Shown: piece after piece, positions 5,858-12,664 of the stretch
How positions within the stretch are numbered: the first letter of the stretch is position 1
Layout: each line of letters starts with the position of its first letter
Assembly (NCBI GenBank): GCA_017549085.1
Contig: JAFYVO010000219.1
Coordinates: 1-15,769, forward strand
Length of the DNA stretch: 15,769 nt
Direction: 5' to 3'
From: Thermoguttaceae bacterium
Lineage (GTDB): Bacteria > Planctomycetota > Planctomycetia > Pirellulales > Thermoguttaceae
Notes under the pieces: generated by a model
Told to the model about the DNA's origin: nothing
Databases searched by the model: none
Seen by the model: only the letters and a program-made list of their open reading frames with translations
Program-made: the position numbers and the translations under genes

Positions 5858-8242
5858 TCATTTTTCGACGACGGGCGCCCCGACGCGGTAAAGCTCGACT
5901 TCCCAAAGGCGCGCCAAGTCGTCCGGCGTTTTGTCGACTTGCAGGCGGAAACGCTTGCCGCTAACCGGGTTAAAGCGCAAGCTAACGATAACAAGGTCGT
6001 TGGCGCGAACCGCCGCGCCTGGAACGTCGACGAACGCGCCGTCTCGCTCGACCTGCAAGCGGAAGTCGGTCAAGGGCGTTTTCGCGCCGGATTGCCCGCT
6101 AACGACGCGAAGAGCGTCGAGCGTCGTTTCCTCGCCGAAAACGAAATCAACCGTATGCGACGGCGCTTTGTCGCTAACCCAGCGTCCGACGTTGGCGTAA
6201 ACGTTGAATTTACCGTCGTTAATCGCCGTCGCCGAATACTTCGCGGCGCCCTTGTAATCGCTCGAAACGACGATTTTCGCCCCCAACGCCAAGTTTTTCG
6301 CGTCGAGCGGCAACCATTTCGGCCGCTCGAACTGCGCCGCGAAGCGCACCGCTTTGCGCGCTTTCTCGGTCGGCGGCGCGACGCCCTTGTTCATCGCCGC
6401 TTTCAAGTCGTCGAGATACGAAGCGTAAACGTCGCGCGGCAAGCACTTGCGTTCTTTGCAGATCGCCGCGGCCATCCCGACGACTTCCCCCATCATCCCG
6501 CCGGTTCGCATCACCCGCACCGTCCCGAGCGCGACGTGCGTCACGCTGATATTGCGCCCCGCCATCAAGAGATTTTCGACGTTGCGCGAGTAAAGGCAAC
6601 GGTACGGAATCGCGTAAGGTTCGATGCGCGTCGTTTTGCAGATCGAACGGAACTCTTCGCCCGGAAACGCTTTAACGTTGTCCGGCGCGGGGTAATGCAG
6701 GTCGATCGGCCAAGTCGTCGTAACGGACGCGTCGTCGAACGGCGTTTCGTCGACGATATCCTGTTCCCGCAATACGACGTCCCCCAAGAGCCGCCGCGAC
6801 TCCCGCTTCCCGGCGACGTAAGCGACCCAACCGAGCTTGCGGTTCTTAACTTTAGCGGCCCAGTCGCCGGTCGTTCGGTTCTTCATATACGACCAATGCC
6901 CGTACGCCGCGCGCAAACCGATATCGCGAATCCGCTCGACGTCGGCGATTTGGTCGAGATTCATTCCGGCTTCCCAGTCCCAATCGCCGTGAACCGACGG
7001 ACGAATCGTTTCTTCGCTAAACTGAATCGCCCAAGGAACTTCCGGAAACGACGTTTCGTCGTCCGTCTCGACGGTGTTCCATTGGACGGACGAGCCCATC
7101 GTCATCGCGTCGGCTTCTTCCGGCGCCGACGGTTCGTCGTACTCCGCTTTCGCCTCGCGCCCCATTCGGAAATCGGCGCCCGCGAGGAAACCGACCGTCG
7201 CGTCGCCGGTGCAGTCGGCGAACGTTTTTCCGACGAAGCGTAGACGTTCCCCAGTCGCGACGTTTTCGCCGCAAACCGCTTTAATTTGGACGTTTCCGTC
7301 GTCTTTCTTTTCCGTTTCGACGCCGTTGACGCGGACGTTCAAGTAAAGATCGAGCGTCTTTTCCAGCGCGACCAACTCGGCGCGTACGCCGTCGCGGTAA
7401 TGCTCCGCCTCCCGCGCGTTCCCGCCGTGATGCGGGCCGAGAAGCGACGTCAAGTTCCCTAAGTTCGGATAAGGCGGCAAGTTAAGGAAGTGGTTCAGCC
7501 CGACGCGCACCTCCGAGCTTCCGTTCCCGCCGAGAACCGGACGGTCTTGAACCAACGCGACCGAAAGTCCGAGCCGCGCCGCCGAAAGAGCCGCCGCCGT
7601 TCCGGCGATCCCGCCCCCGACGACGACCAAGTCGTAAACCTTGCCGTTTTCAACGGTTCGATACGTCCCAGAGAGACCGCGCGACTCCAACCGAAACGGC
7701 TTCATCGCGTCGATTTCCTCCGGCGGAACGAAACCGTCGGCGGTAAACACCAACGCGTCGACTCGACCGTCGAACCCGGTCATATCGCAAAGGGAAATTT
7801 CGACGTCGAGCTTATCTTCCGCGATCGCAACGGTTGCACCCGTTTGCCAACTCCACTCGGCGCCGTTCGTTCCGAAAACCGTTTCGAGCTTCTTCCCGTC
7901 GACGGCGATTTGGAACGTCCCGGGCGCTTCCTCCGGACGCCAAGGCGCGACCCAGTTGCGAGTCCGCGCGTAAACCTTGTATCGACCGGCTTTCGGAAAA
8001 CGAACCGTCGTTTTCGCGTCCGCGACCGGAACGCCGATCCCGTGCGCGAGCAAATACGGCGAACCCATTACGTCCATCGCCTGCGTGTCGAGAACCCAAC
8101 CGCCGCGCTCGGCGAAACTCTCCGCCTCGACCCAAAGCGTTTGCTCCCGGCTTTCGAGCCGTTGCGCCGACGCGTCGCTCGCCGTTAAAGTGAAAAACGC
8201 GACGAACGCCGCTAAGAACGCCTCCAACCGTCGAACCGTCAT
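5858..8242 (-). CDS. secreted FAD-dependent oxidoreductase (FAD2), paralog of FAD1
   Basis: The 794-residue product has the same architecture as its paralog at 1532-3892. A signal peptide (cleavage near SDASA|Q, 26/27) is followed by a golvesin-like module (about 32-171), a PF12831-type FAD domain with GGGIAG at 209-214, FADCTGDATVGFLAGADFR, NLLMAGRNIS and GTVRVMRTGGMMGE, and a C-terminal discoidin-like domain ending in a short extra tail (APVVEK). Seven extra residues lie in the linker before the last domain (TEKARKAVRFAAQFERPKW). The signal peptide is unrelated to that of FAD1 and carries an Arg-Arg pair at 4-5; FAD1 has none. The next 101 residues are identical to FAD1, and the remainder differs at roughly one residue in five. 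AAGGAG lies nine bases before the ATG. The enzyme is probably exported; its substrate is unknown. Confidence 0.9.
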   Translation of the reverse strand: MTVRRLEAFLAAFVAFFTLTASDASAQRLESREQTLWVEAESFAERGGWVLDTQAMDVMGSPYLLAHGIGVPVADAKTTVRFPKAGRYKVYARTRNWVAPWRPEEAPGTFQIAVDGKKLETVFGTNGAEWSWQTGATVAIAEDKLDVEISLCDMTGFDGRVDALVFTADGFVPPEEIDAMKPFRLESRGLSGTYRTVENGKVYDLVVVGGGIAGTAAALSAARLGLSVALVQDRPVLGGNGSSEVRVGLNHFLNLPPYPNLGNLTSLLGPHHGGNAREAEHYRDGVRAELVALEKTLDLYLNVRVNGVETEKKDDGNVQIKAVCGENVATGERLRFVGKTFADCTGDATVGFLAGADFRMGREAKAEYDEPSAPEEADAMTMGSSVQWNTVETDDETSFPEVPWAIQFSEETIRPSVHGDWDWEAGMNLDQIADVERIRDIGLRAAYGHWSYMKNRTTGDWAAKVKNRKLGWVAYVAGKRESRRLLGDVVLREQDIVDETPFDDASVTTTWPIDLHYPAPDNVKAFPGEEFRSICKTTRIEPYAIPYRCLYSRNVENLLMAGRNISVTHVALGTVRVMRTGGMMGEVVGMAAAICKERKCLPRDVYASYLDDLKAAMNKGVAPPTEKARKAVRFAAQFERPKWLPLDAKNLALGAKIVVSSDYKGAAKYSATAINDGKFNVYANVGRWVSDKAPSHTVDFVFGEETTLDALRVVSGQSGAKTPLTDFRLQVERDGAFVDVPGAAVRANDLVIVSLRFNPVSGKRFRLQVDKTPDDLARLWEVELYRVGAPVVEK
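7859..8176 (-). repeat. near-identical segment shared with FAD1, copy 2
   Basis: This is the counterpart of 3497-3814, with four silent differences in 318 bases. It encodes the first two-thirds of the N-terminal binding-like domain. A second, shorter identical run of nearly 60 bases covers the codons of the FAD dinucleotide motif in both genes (around 3241-3298 and 7600-7660), so the paralogs look like a mosaic of conserved and diverged blocks. Confidence 0.9.
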
Positions 8243-8313
8243 TCGTCCGAACTCCTTGTCGTTAAAGAAAATAAAAAACGGCGCGTCCGGTCAAACGGTT
8301 GCGCGTCGTTTGA
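8243..8313 (-). promoter_or_regulatory. conserved 5' leader of FAD2
   Basis: This is the partner of the FAD1 leader, sharing the ribosome binding site, the A/T-rich run and a hairpin. The -35-like TTGACC in the hairpin region has no good -10 at proper spacing, and it is not conserved in FAD1. I cannot identify a promoter for this gene. Confidence 0.6.
8265..8311 (-). terminator. hairpin with T-rich tail between the TPR gene and FAD2
   Basis: Arms 8302-8311 and 8276-8285 pair at nine of ten positions (one A-C mismatch on the minus strand) around a 16-base loop. The tail TTTATTTTCTTT follows. It lies about 33 bases after the TPR stop, the right place for an intrinsic terminator. The matching element before FAD1 keeps the same 3' arm and tail while the loop differs. 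Confidence 0.62.
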
Positions 8314-8343
8314 AATCATTAGAATCAACGTTAAAAAACCGCG

Positions 8344-9312
8344 TTATTCGCCGACGCGAACGTTCAACGCGTCGAACGCCGCTTTCGCTTCCGCGTCGCC
8401 GGCGAGCCGCCAAACGACGTCGAAACAGCGGAACGCCAGCGCGAAATCCCCGGCTTCGCGGGCTCGAACGGCCAACTCGCGCGCCGCTTCGACCGTTTCC
8501 TCGCTCGGGCCGACCGGTATCCCCTCCGCGTCGAAGATTTTTTGCAACTTCTCAAACGGCGGCGCTTTAGCGGGACGGCGCGTTTGCGTTTCGATCGTTT
8601 TCAATTCGCGGCGCGCGTCTTGCGATTCGTCGAACGCCAAACTAAAATGAAACGCCGCCGTCGCGACGTCGTACCGCTGAACGTCGAGGTAAAAAGCCCC
8701 AAGATTGCGGTAACAGCGCGCTAACTCGCGCCGTCGATAAGAAAACCTAAGCGCTTGCGTCGTCGCTTTAAGATACCCGACGAAGTCGCGCTCTCGCCGA
8801 GCGACGTCGGCGATTTTACAGAGCGTTTCCGCGTCGACCGGATTAAACGTCAACGCTTTATTGAGAGCCGCTTTAGCTTCGCGGGGCCGACGCGCCTCCA
8901 ACTGAACGGCGCCGATCGTAAAATAGAGAAGCGGATAGTCGATCGGCGCGCGCCGCCGCGTCTTCTCGGAAGGGCAAGCGCGAGCGTAAATCGCCTCCTC
9001 CAACGGGTTGGCGAAATAAAAGTAACGCGCTTCGTCGTCTTCGTCGAAGAGTCCGGCGACGCGACCTTCGAGCGCCGCCAACTTTTCGAGCGCGTCGTCC
9101 AAACGGCGTTGCGCCGCGGTCTGCCGCGCCTCGGCGAGAAGCGCGTCGAACCGCTCCGAAAGAAGTCGAAAATTGCGCCGCCAAACTCGGGCCGTTCGCT
9201 TCGGGGCGAGCGTCAAGCGCAAACGCCCGACCGCTCGACGTTTCGCCAGCTCTCCGATTCCGGTCGGCTTGTCGGCCGACGCGTTCTTTTTCGTTTCGTT
9301 ATTCGTCGTCAT
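8344..9312 (-). CDS. tetratricopeptide repeat (TPR) protein
   Basis: This 322-residue soluble protein has no signal peptide. Residues 1-60 are basic (KRRAVGRLRLTLAPKRTARVWRR at 25-46), 60-95 look helical, and TPR-like helix pairs occupy about 127-160 (PLLYFTIGAVQLEARRPREA..ALNKALTFNP), 161-194, 196-229 (LARCYRNLGAFYLDVQRYDVATAAFHFSLAFDE) and 276-305. The segment ANPLEEAIYA...PIDYPLLYF resembles a TPR protein type common in gut bacteria, which I recall but cannot name; its function is unknown, and TPR proteins usually act as protein-binding scaffolds. The start at 9312 is the only ATG near the frame opening and has no strong ribosome binding site. A good promoter lies at 9393-9421, so it is probably transcribed separately from ybeY, and a hairpin terminator follows its stop. 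Confidence 0.85.
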   Translation of the reverse strand: MTTNNETKKNASADKPTGIGELAKRRAVGRLRLTLAPKRTARVWRRNFRLLSERFDALLAEARQTAAQRRLDDALEKLAALEGRVAGLFDEDDEARYFYFANPLEEAIYARACPSEKTRRRAPIDYPLLYFTIGAVQLEARRPREAKAALNKALTFNPVDAETLCKIADVARRERDFVGYLKATTQALRFSYRRRELARCYRNLGAFYLDVQRYDVATAAFHFSLAFDESQDARRELKTIETQTRRPAKAPPFEKLQKIFDAEGIPVGPSEETVEAARELAVRAREAGDFALAFRCFDVVWRLAGDAEAKAAFDALNVRVGE

Positions 9313-9392
9313 TTTCCGCGCCGTTCTTCGGTTGCGTTCGAGCGCGACGTCGCAAGTCGGGGCCTCGCGGCTTCGAACCGGTTTCGTCTTTT

Positions 9393-9421
9393 ATTATGAC
9401 GCGTCGACGAGCGAAAGTCAA
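9393..9421 (-). promoter_or_regulatory. sigma-70-type promoter of the TPR gene
   Basis: On the minus strand TTGACT (9421-9416) and CATAAT (9398-9393) are separated by exactly 17 bases, each matching five of six consensus positions. This is the best -35/-10 pair in the window. The start of transcription would be near 9386, about 75 bases upstream of the ATG. Confidence 0.68.
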
Positions 9422-9443
9422 TCGTCGAACGCCGTTAAGCTCG

Positions 9444-9470
9444 AAAAAATCGGAAAATTTTCGCCGCCGA
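9444..9470 (-). terminator. possible weak terminator after ybeY
   Basis: On the minus strand TCGG (9470-9467) and CCGA (9453-9450) can pair around a 13-base loop that itself holds a GAAA/TTTC pairing. Six T residues (9449-9444) follow. The stem is short, but the position between the ybeY stop and the TPR promoter fits a transcript boundary. Confidence 0.38.
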
Positions 9471-9483
9471 ACCGTCGAAAACG

Positions 9484-10038
9484 TCAAGCGTTCGGCGTTT
9501 GCGGAACCTCGACGCCGACGAACGCCAAATATTCGCGCTCTTTCGCTCGCATCGTCGGCGCGTCTTCCGGCGAATGGTCGTCGTAACCGACGAGGTGGAG
9601 CGCGCCGTGAATAACGTACAGAAGCAACTCTTCGGCGGCGTCCCAACCGAACTCCGGCGCCCGTTCCGCCGCGACGTCGGGGCAAACCAAAACGTTCCCT
9701 TCGAGAAGCCCGTTTTCCAAGTCGTCTTCGAGCGCGAACGCCAGCACGTCGGTCGGATAGTCGTGTCCGAGGAATTGCACGTTCGTTTCGCGCATCGGCT
9801 CGGCGTCGAGAACGACGATCTCCATCAGCCCGCGCTCGACGCCGGCGTCGGCTAAAATCTTCGCGACGGCCCGCTCCATTCGGTCGAAGTCGATCGGCGT
9901 TTCCGTTTCGCGCTCGTCGATAAACTCGAACTCGACGCCGTCGGCGCCCTCTTCCGCTTCGAACTCTTCTTCCTCAAACCCTTCGAATTCCTCGACTTGC
10001 GTCGTCTCTTCCGTCGGTTTGTTTTCCGCGTCGCTCAT
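9484..10038 (-). CDS. ybeY: endoribonuclease YbeY (rRNA maturation factor) with acidic N-terminal extension
   Basis: YbeY is a single-strand-specific metallo-endoribonuclease needed for 16S rRNA 3' end maturation and ribosome quality control. The zinc-binding signature H-G-A-L-H-L-V-G-Y-D-D-H is present at about 139-150, followed by M..KE at about 157-161. Upstream, the family motif PTDVLAFALEDD (95-106) and GNVLVCPD (114-121) are also clear. The core matches a family usually near 150-160 residues; here it is 184 because residues 1 to about 46 form a Glu/Asp-rich extension with some 21 acidic residues. No alternative start codon lies between the ATG at 10038 and the core, so the extension appears genuine. 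No strong ribosome binding site is visible. It lies 48 bases after pgpH, in the usual phoH-pgpH-ybeY order. Confidence 0.95.
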   Translation of the reverse strand: MSDAENKPTEETTQVEEFEGFEEEEFEAEEGADGVEFEFIDERETETPIDFDRMERAVAKILADAGVERGLMEIVVLDAEPMRETNVQFLGHDYPTDVLAFALEDDLENGLLEGNVLVCPDVAAERAPEFGWDAAEELLLYVIHGALHLVGYDDHSPEDAPTMRAKEREYLAFVGVEVPQTPNA

Positions 10039-10086
10039 TTTCTTCGCTCTTTCTTTTTCGTTATTTACCGCAACTTCGAGCCGCGT

Positions 10087-12654
10087 TCATTTTCTTTTTT
10101 TGCGTCCGTTTTTCGGATACGACCGAGCGCCGGTCGCCCCGGATTTCGACGTTTTTTCGTTCGGCTTCGCGCCTTTTTTTCCGCCGCGGACGCCGACGTT
10201 TCGCGTCTTTTTCGCGTCGTCGCTCGGCGTTTCGTCGATTGCGACCTTGCGGGAAGTCGTCGCGATCCCCGGCTGACGAACGAACTCGTAAGCGTCGGTC
10301 GGCGCGACTTCGGAGGAAAGCGGACGGAAATTGTCGCGCGGCTCCTCTTTCGGCTCTTTCGCTTCGTCCCCCGCTTTCGCCGTCGCCGGATATTTGACGC
10401 GGTTGTGCCGGCTCGCCAAAATCGACGTAACCATACTCGTTTCGACGCGCCGAATTTCGCCGAGCGTCAACCCGGAATCGTTCAGCTGTCCGTCTTCGAG
10501 CCGCGCGGCGACCAGTTGGCGCACCAAGTTTTCAATACGTCCCGGCGCGACGTCCCCCAACGACCGACTCGCGCTCTCGGCGGCGTCGGCCAACATCAGA
10601 ATCGCCGCTTCCTTCGACTGCGGAATCGGGCCCGGATAACGGAACGGCGCTTCGTCGAGCTGTTGCCCGGCCGGAAGCTCGTCTTTGGCCGCTTCGTTCG
10701 CCTTTTGGTAAAAGAAGCCGGCGAGCATCGTGCCGTGGTGCTGTTCGATCAAGTCGACAATCTGTCGCGGAATGTGATACCGCTTCGCCAAGTCGACGCC
10801 GTCTTTGACGTGCGCGACGATGACGAGCGCGCTCATTCGCGGCTCCAACTCGTCGTGAACGTTGTATCCGCCGCGTTGGTTCTCGGTGAAACGCTCCGGT
10901 TGGAGCATTTTGCCGACGTCGTGGAAGTACGCGCCGACTCGAATCAGCGACGCCCGGGCGCCGATCGCTTCCGCCGCCGCTTCGGCGATCGCCGCCGTTT
11001 GAACCGAGTGGTTGTAAGTCGCCGGCGCGCGTCGGTTAAGCTCCAACAAAAGCGGGTGCGACGGGTTGCCGTATTCGAGGAGCCGCATCGGCGTCAGCGC
11101 TCCGAAAACGCGCTCGACGATCGGCAAAAGCCCCGACGTTAAGAACCCGGCCAAAAGCGCCCAAAGTCCGCAAAACGCGGCTTCGCCCAAGATGTACGCG
11201 CGGTCGTTCGTCGTCCCGGCGGCTTCGGCCAACGCGGAAAGAACGAACGCTCCGCCCCCCGCGGCGAACGCGACGCCGATCAGTTGCGAACGCGTCCGAA
11301 CGCCCCGCGACGTCAGCGCGACGATCGTCGCCGTCCCGACGAAAACAACGAGCGTCCCAAGCGACGCGCCCCCGGAAAGCGCCAACACAAACGCGACGAT
11401 CGAACCGAACGTCAACGCGACGCCCCAAGAGGCCGCCAACGCCGTCGTTTGAACGAAAATCAAGAGCGGTATCAACGCCGTCGTCCCGCCGCGAGCGTCC
11501 CAAACGACTTGCATCGCTCGCCCGATCGCGACGGTCGCTAAAATCAAACCGAAAAAGATCGAACAGGCCGCCAACGACGCGCCGCGCTCCCCTTCGGATT
11601 GCGTTAAACGTTTGCGGAACAAGGCGTAAGCGCTGAAAAGCATCGTCGCAATCAACGCGAAAACGGAGGCGGTTCGCTCCAATTTTTCTTCCGTCGTCAA
11701 CGCTTTAATACGCGCTTTACGCTCCTCGCGCAGCAGTCGCAACTCGTTGTCGCCAATCGGTTTATCCGAACGCGCCAACGTTTGCCCGACTTCGTAATCG
11801 ACGTAAACCGGCCCCACTCGCTCTTCCGCGGCGTTCAACGCTTTAAACGTCGCGTCGCGGCTCTCGCTCAGCGTCGTCGGCGCCGACGTTCGAATCCGCT
11901 GAAAAAGCAGCTCCAAAACTTCGCGGTCGGTGTATTCGCGGCTCAACAGGTCTTTGATGAGATAAGCGTTCCCGATCAAAACGTCGTTCACCGCGACTTC
12001 GCGCGCGGTTACGGGATCGGAGCCGACGTCGTAAACCCGGATTTTTTCCTGATTTCCGTCGCCCGCCGGATGCAGTTTATCCAAGAGGCCGTTTTTTTCG
12101 AGCGGTTTAAGCGCGCGGTCGAGGGAATCGCGGAAGTTCGCCAAATCGAGGTCTTTTTCGAGAACGCGACGTATCGCGAGGAAAGCGTTGCGCTCGTCTT
12201 CTTCGGTCGACGCGCTCGGAAGAAAACGACGCAAAAGATTGCGATTTTCCGGCGGCATCGCCTCAAAATCGGGCGCCGCGATCAACATTTGCAACTCGTT
12301 GACCAACGCCGCTTTATAATTGGCGAGTTTGGCGGAATCGTGCGCGTAAATATGCGGTTCTTCAAAGCGAGCGACGCGACGCGCTTCGTTCGTTTTGTCC
12401 GGACTAAAAACGGAAAACTTCGCCAAGCAAACGACGTCGCGCTCCGGTTTCGAGTCGAGCCGGAAGTTAAACGGCATACGCCAAACGCAACAAATCGCGC
12501 AAATCGCGGCGGCCGTCAGCGCGACGATCGCCAATTTGAGCGAACCGTTGTCGCTAAAAACGGCGCGGCGCAGGCGGTCGAAAAAACCGTCGTAAGGGAC
12601 GCGGGCCGCGACGCGTTGCGCTCTCGTGCGCGCTCGTTCGGGAATCGGAGCCAT
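10087..12654 (-). CDS. pgpH: 7TM-HD family c-di-AMP phosphodiesterase (PgpH/YqfF type)
   Basis: This 855-residue membrane protein has the PgpH layout. It starts with a short cytoplasmic stretch and transmembrane helix (about 40-58), then a long extracytoplasmic 7TMR-HDED domain (about 60-325), a seven-helix bundle (about 327-515) and a cytoplasmic HD phosphohydrolase domain (about 540-750). Likely metal ligands are His549, His578-Asp579 (FHDVGK), His615, His639/640 and Asp690, matching the PgpH set. The family hydrolyses cyclic di-AMP to pApA; Planctomycete members are rarely studied. Residues 755-855 form a long hydrophilic tail ending in GGKKGAKPNEK...NGRKKRK. GAGG at 12663-12660 lies five bases before the ATG and overlaps the TGA of phoH, so translation of the two is probably coupled. 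Confidence 0.94.
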   Translation of the reverse strand: MAPIPERARTRAQRVAARVPYDGFFDRLRRAVFSDNGSLKLAIVALTAAAICAICCVWRMPFNFRLDSKPERDVVCLAKFSVFSPDKTNEARRVARFEEPHIYAHDSAKLANYKAALVNELQMLIAAPDFEAMPPENRNLLRRFLPSASTEEDERNAFLAIRRVLEKDLDLANFRDSLDRALKPLEKNGLLDKLHPAGDGNQEKIRVYDVGSDPVTAREVAVNDVLIGNAYLIKDLLSREYTDREVLELLFQRIRTSAPTTLSESRDATFKALNAAEERVGPVYVDYEVGQTLARSDKPIGDNELRLLREERKARIKALTTEEKLERTASVFALIATMLFSAYALFRKRLTQSEGERGASLAACSIFFGLILATVAIGRAMQVVWDARGGTTALIPLLIFVQTTALAASWGVALTFGSIVAFVLALSGGASLGTLVVFVGTATIVALTSRGVRTRSQLIGVAFAAGGGAFVLSALAEAAGTTNDRAYILGEAAFCGLWALLAGFLTSGLLPIVERVFGALTPMRLLEYGNPSHPLLLELNRRAPATYNHSVQTAAIAEAAAEAIGARASLIRVGAYFHDVGKMLQPERFTENQRGGYNVHDELEPRMSALVIVAHVKDGVDLAKRYHIPRQIVDLIEQHHGTMLAGFFYQKANEAAKDELPAGQQLDEAPFRYPGPIPQSKEAAILMLADAAESASRSLGDVAPGRIENLVRQLVAARLEDGQLNDSGLTLGEIRRVETSMVTSILASRHNRVKYPATAKAGDEAKEPKEEPRDNFRPLSSEVAPTDAYEFVRQPGIATTSRKVAIDETPSDDAKKTRNVGVRGGKKGAKPNEKTSKSGATGARSYPKNGRKKRK

Positions 12655-12664
12655 AAGAACCTCA
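12655..12664 (-). promoter_or_regulatory. phoH stop overlapping the pgpH ribosome binding site
   Basis: On the minus strand the phoH TGA (12664-12662) overlaps the Shine-Dalgarno GAGG (12663-12660), and the pgpH ATG begins seven bases after the stop. This arrangement favours termination-reinitiation coupling between the two genes. Confidence 0.7.

Noticed and set aside
9997..11142. Plus-strand open frame of 381 codons opposite pgpH
   Set aside because: Arg-rich shadow of the HD-domain coding region.
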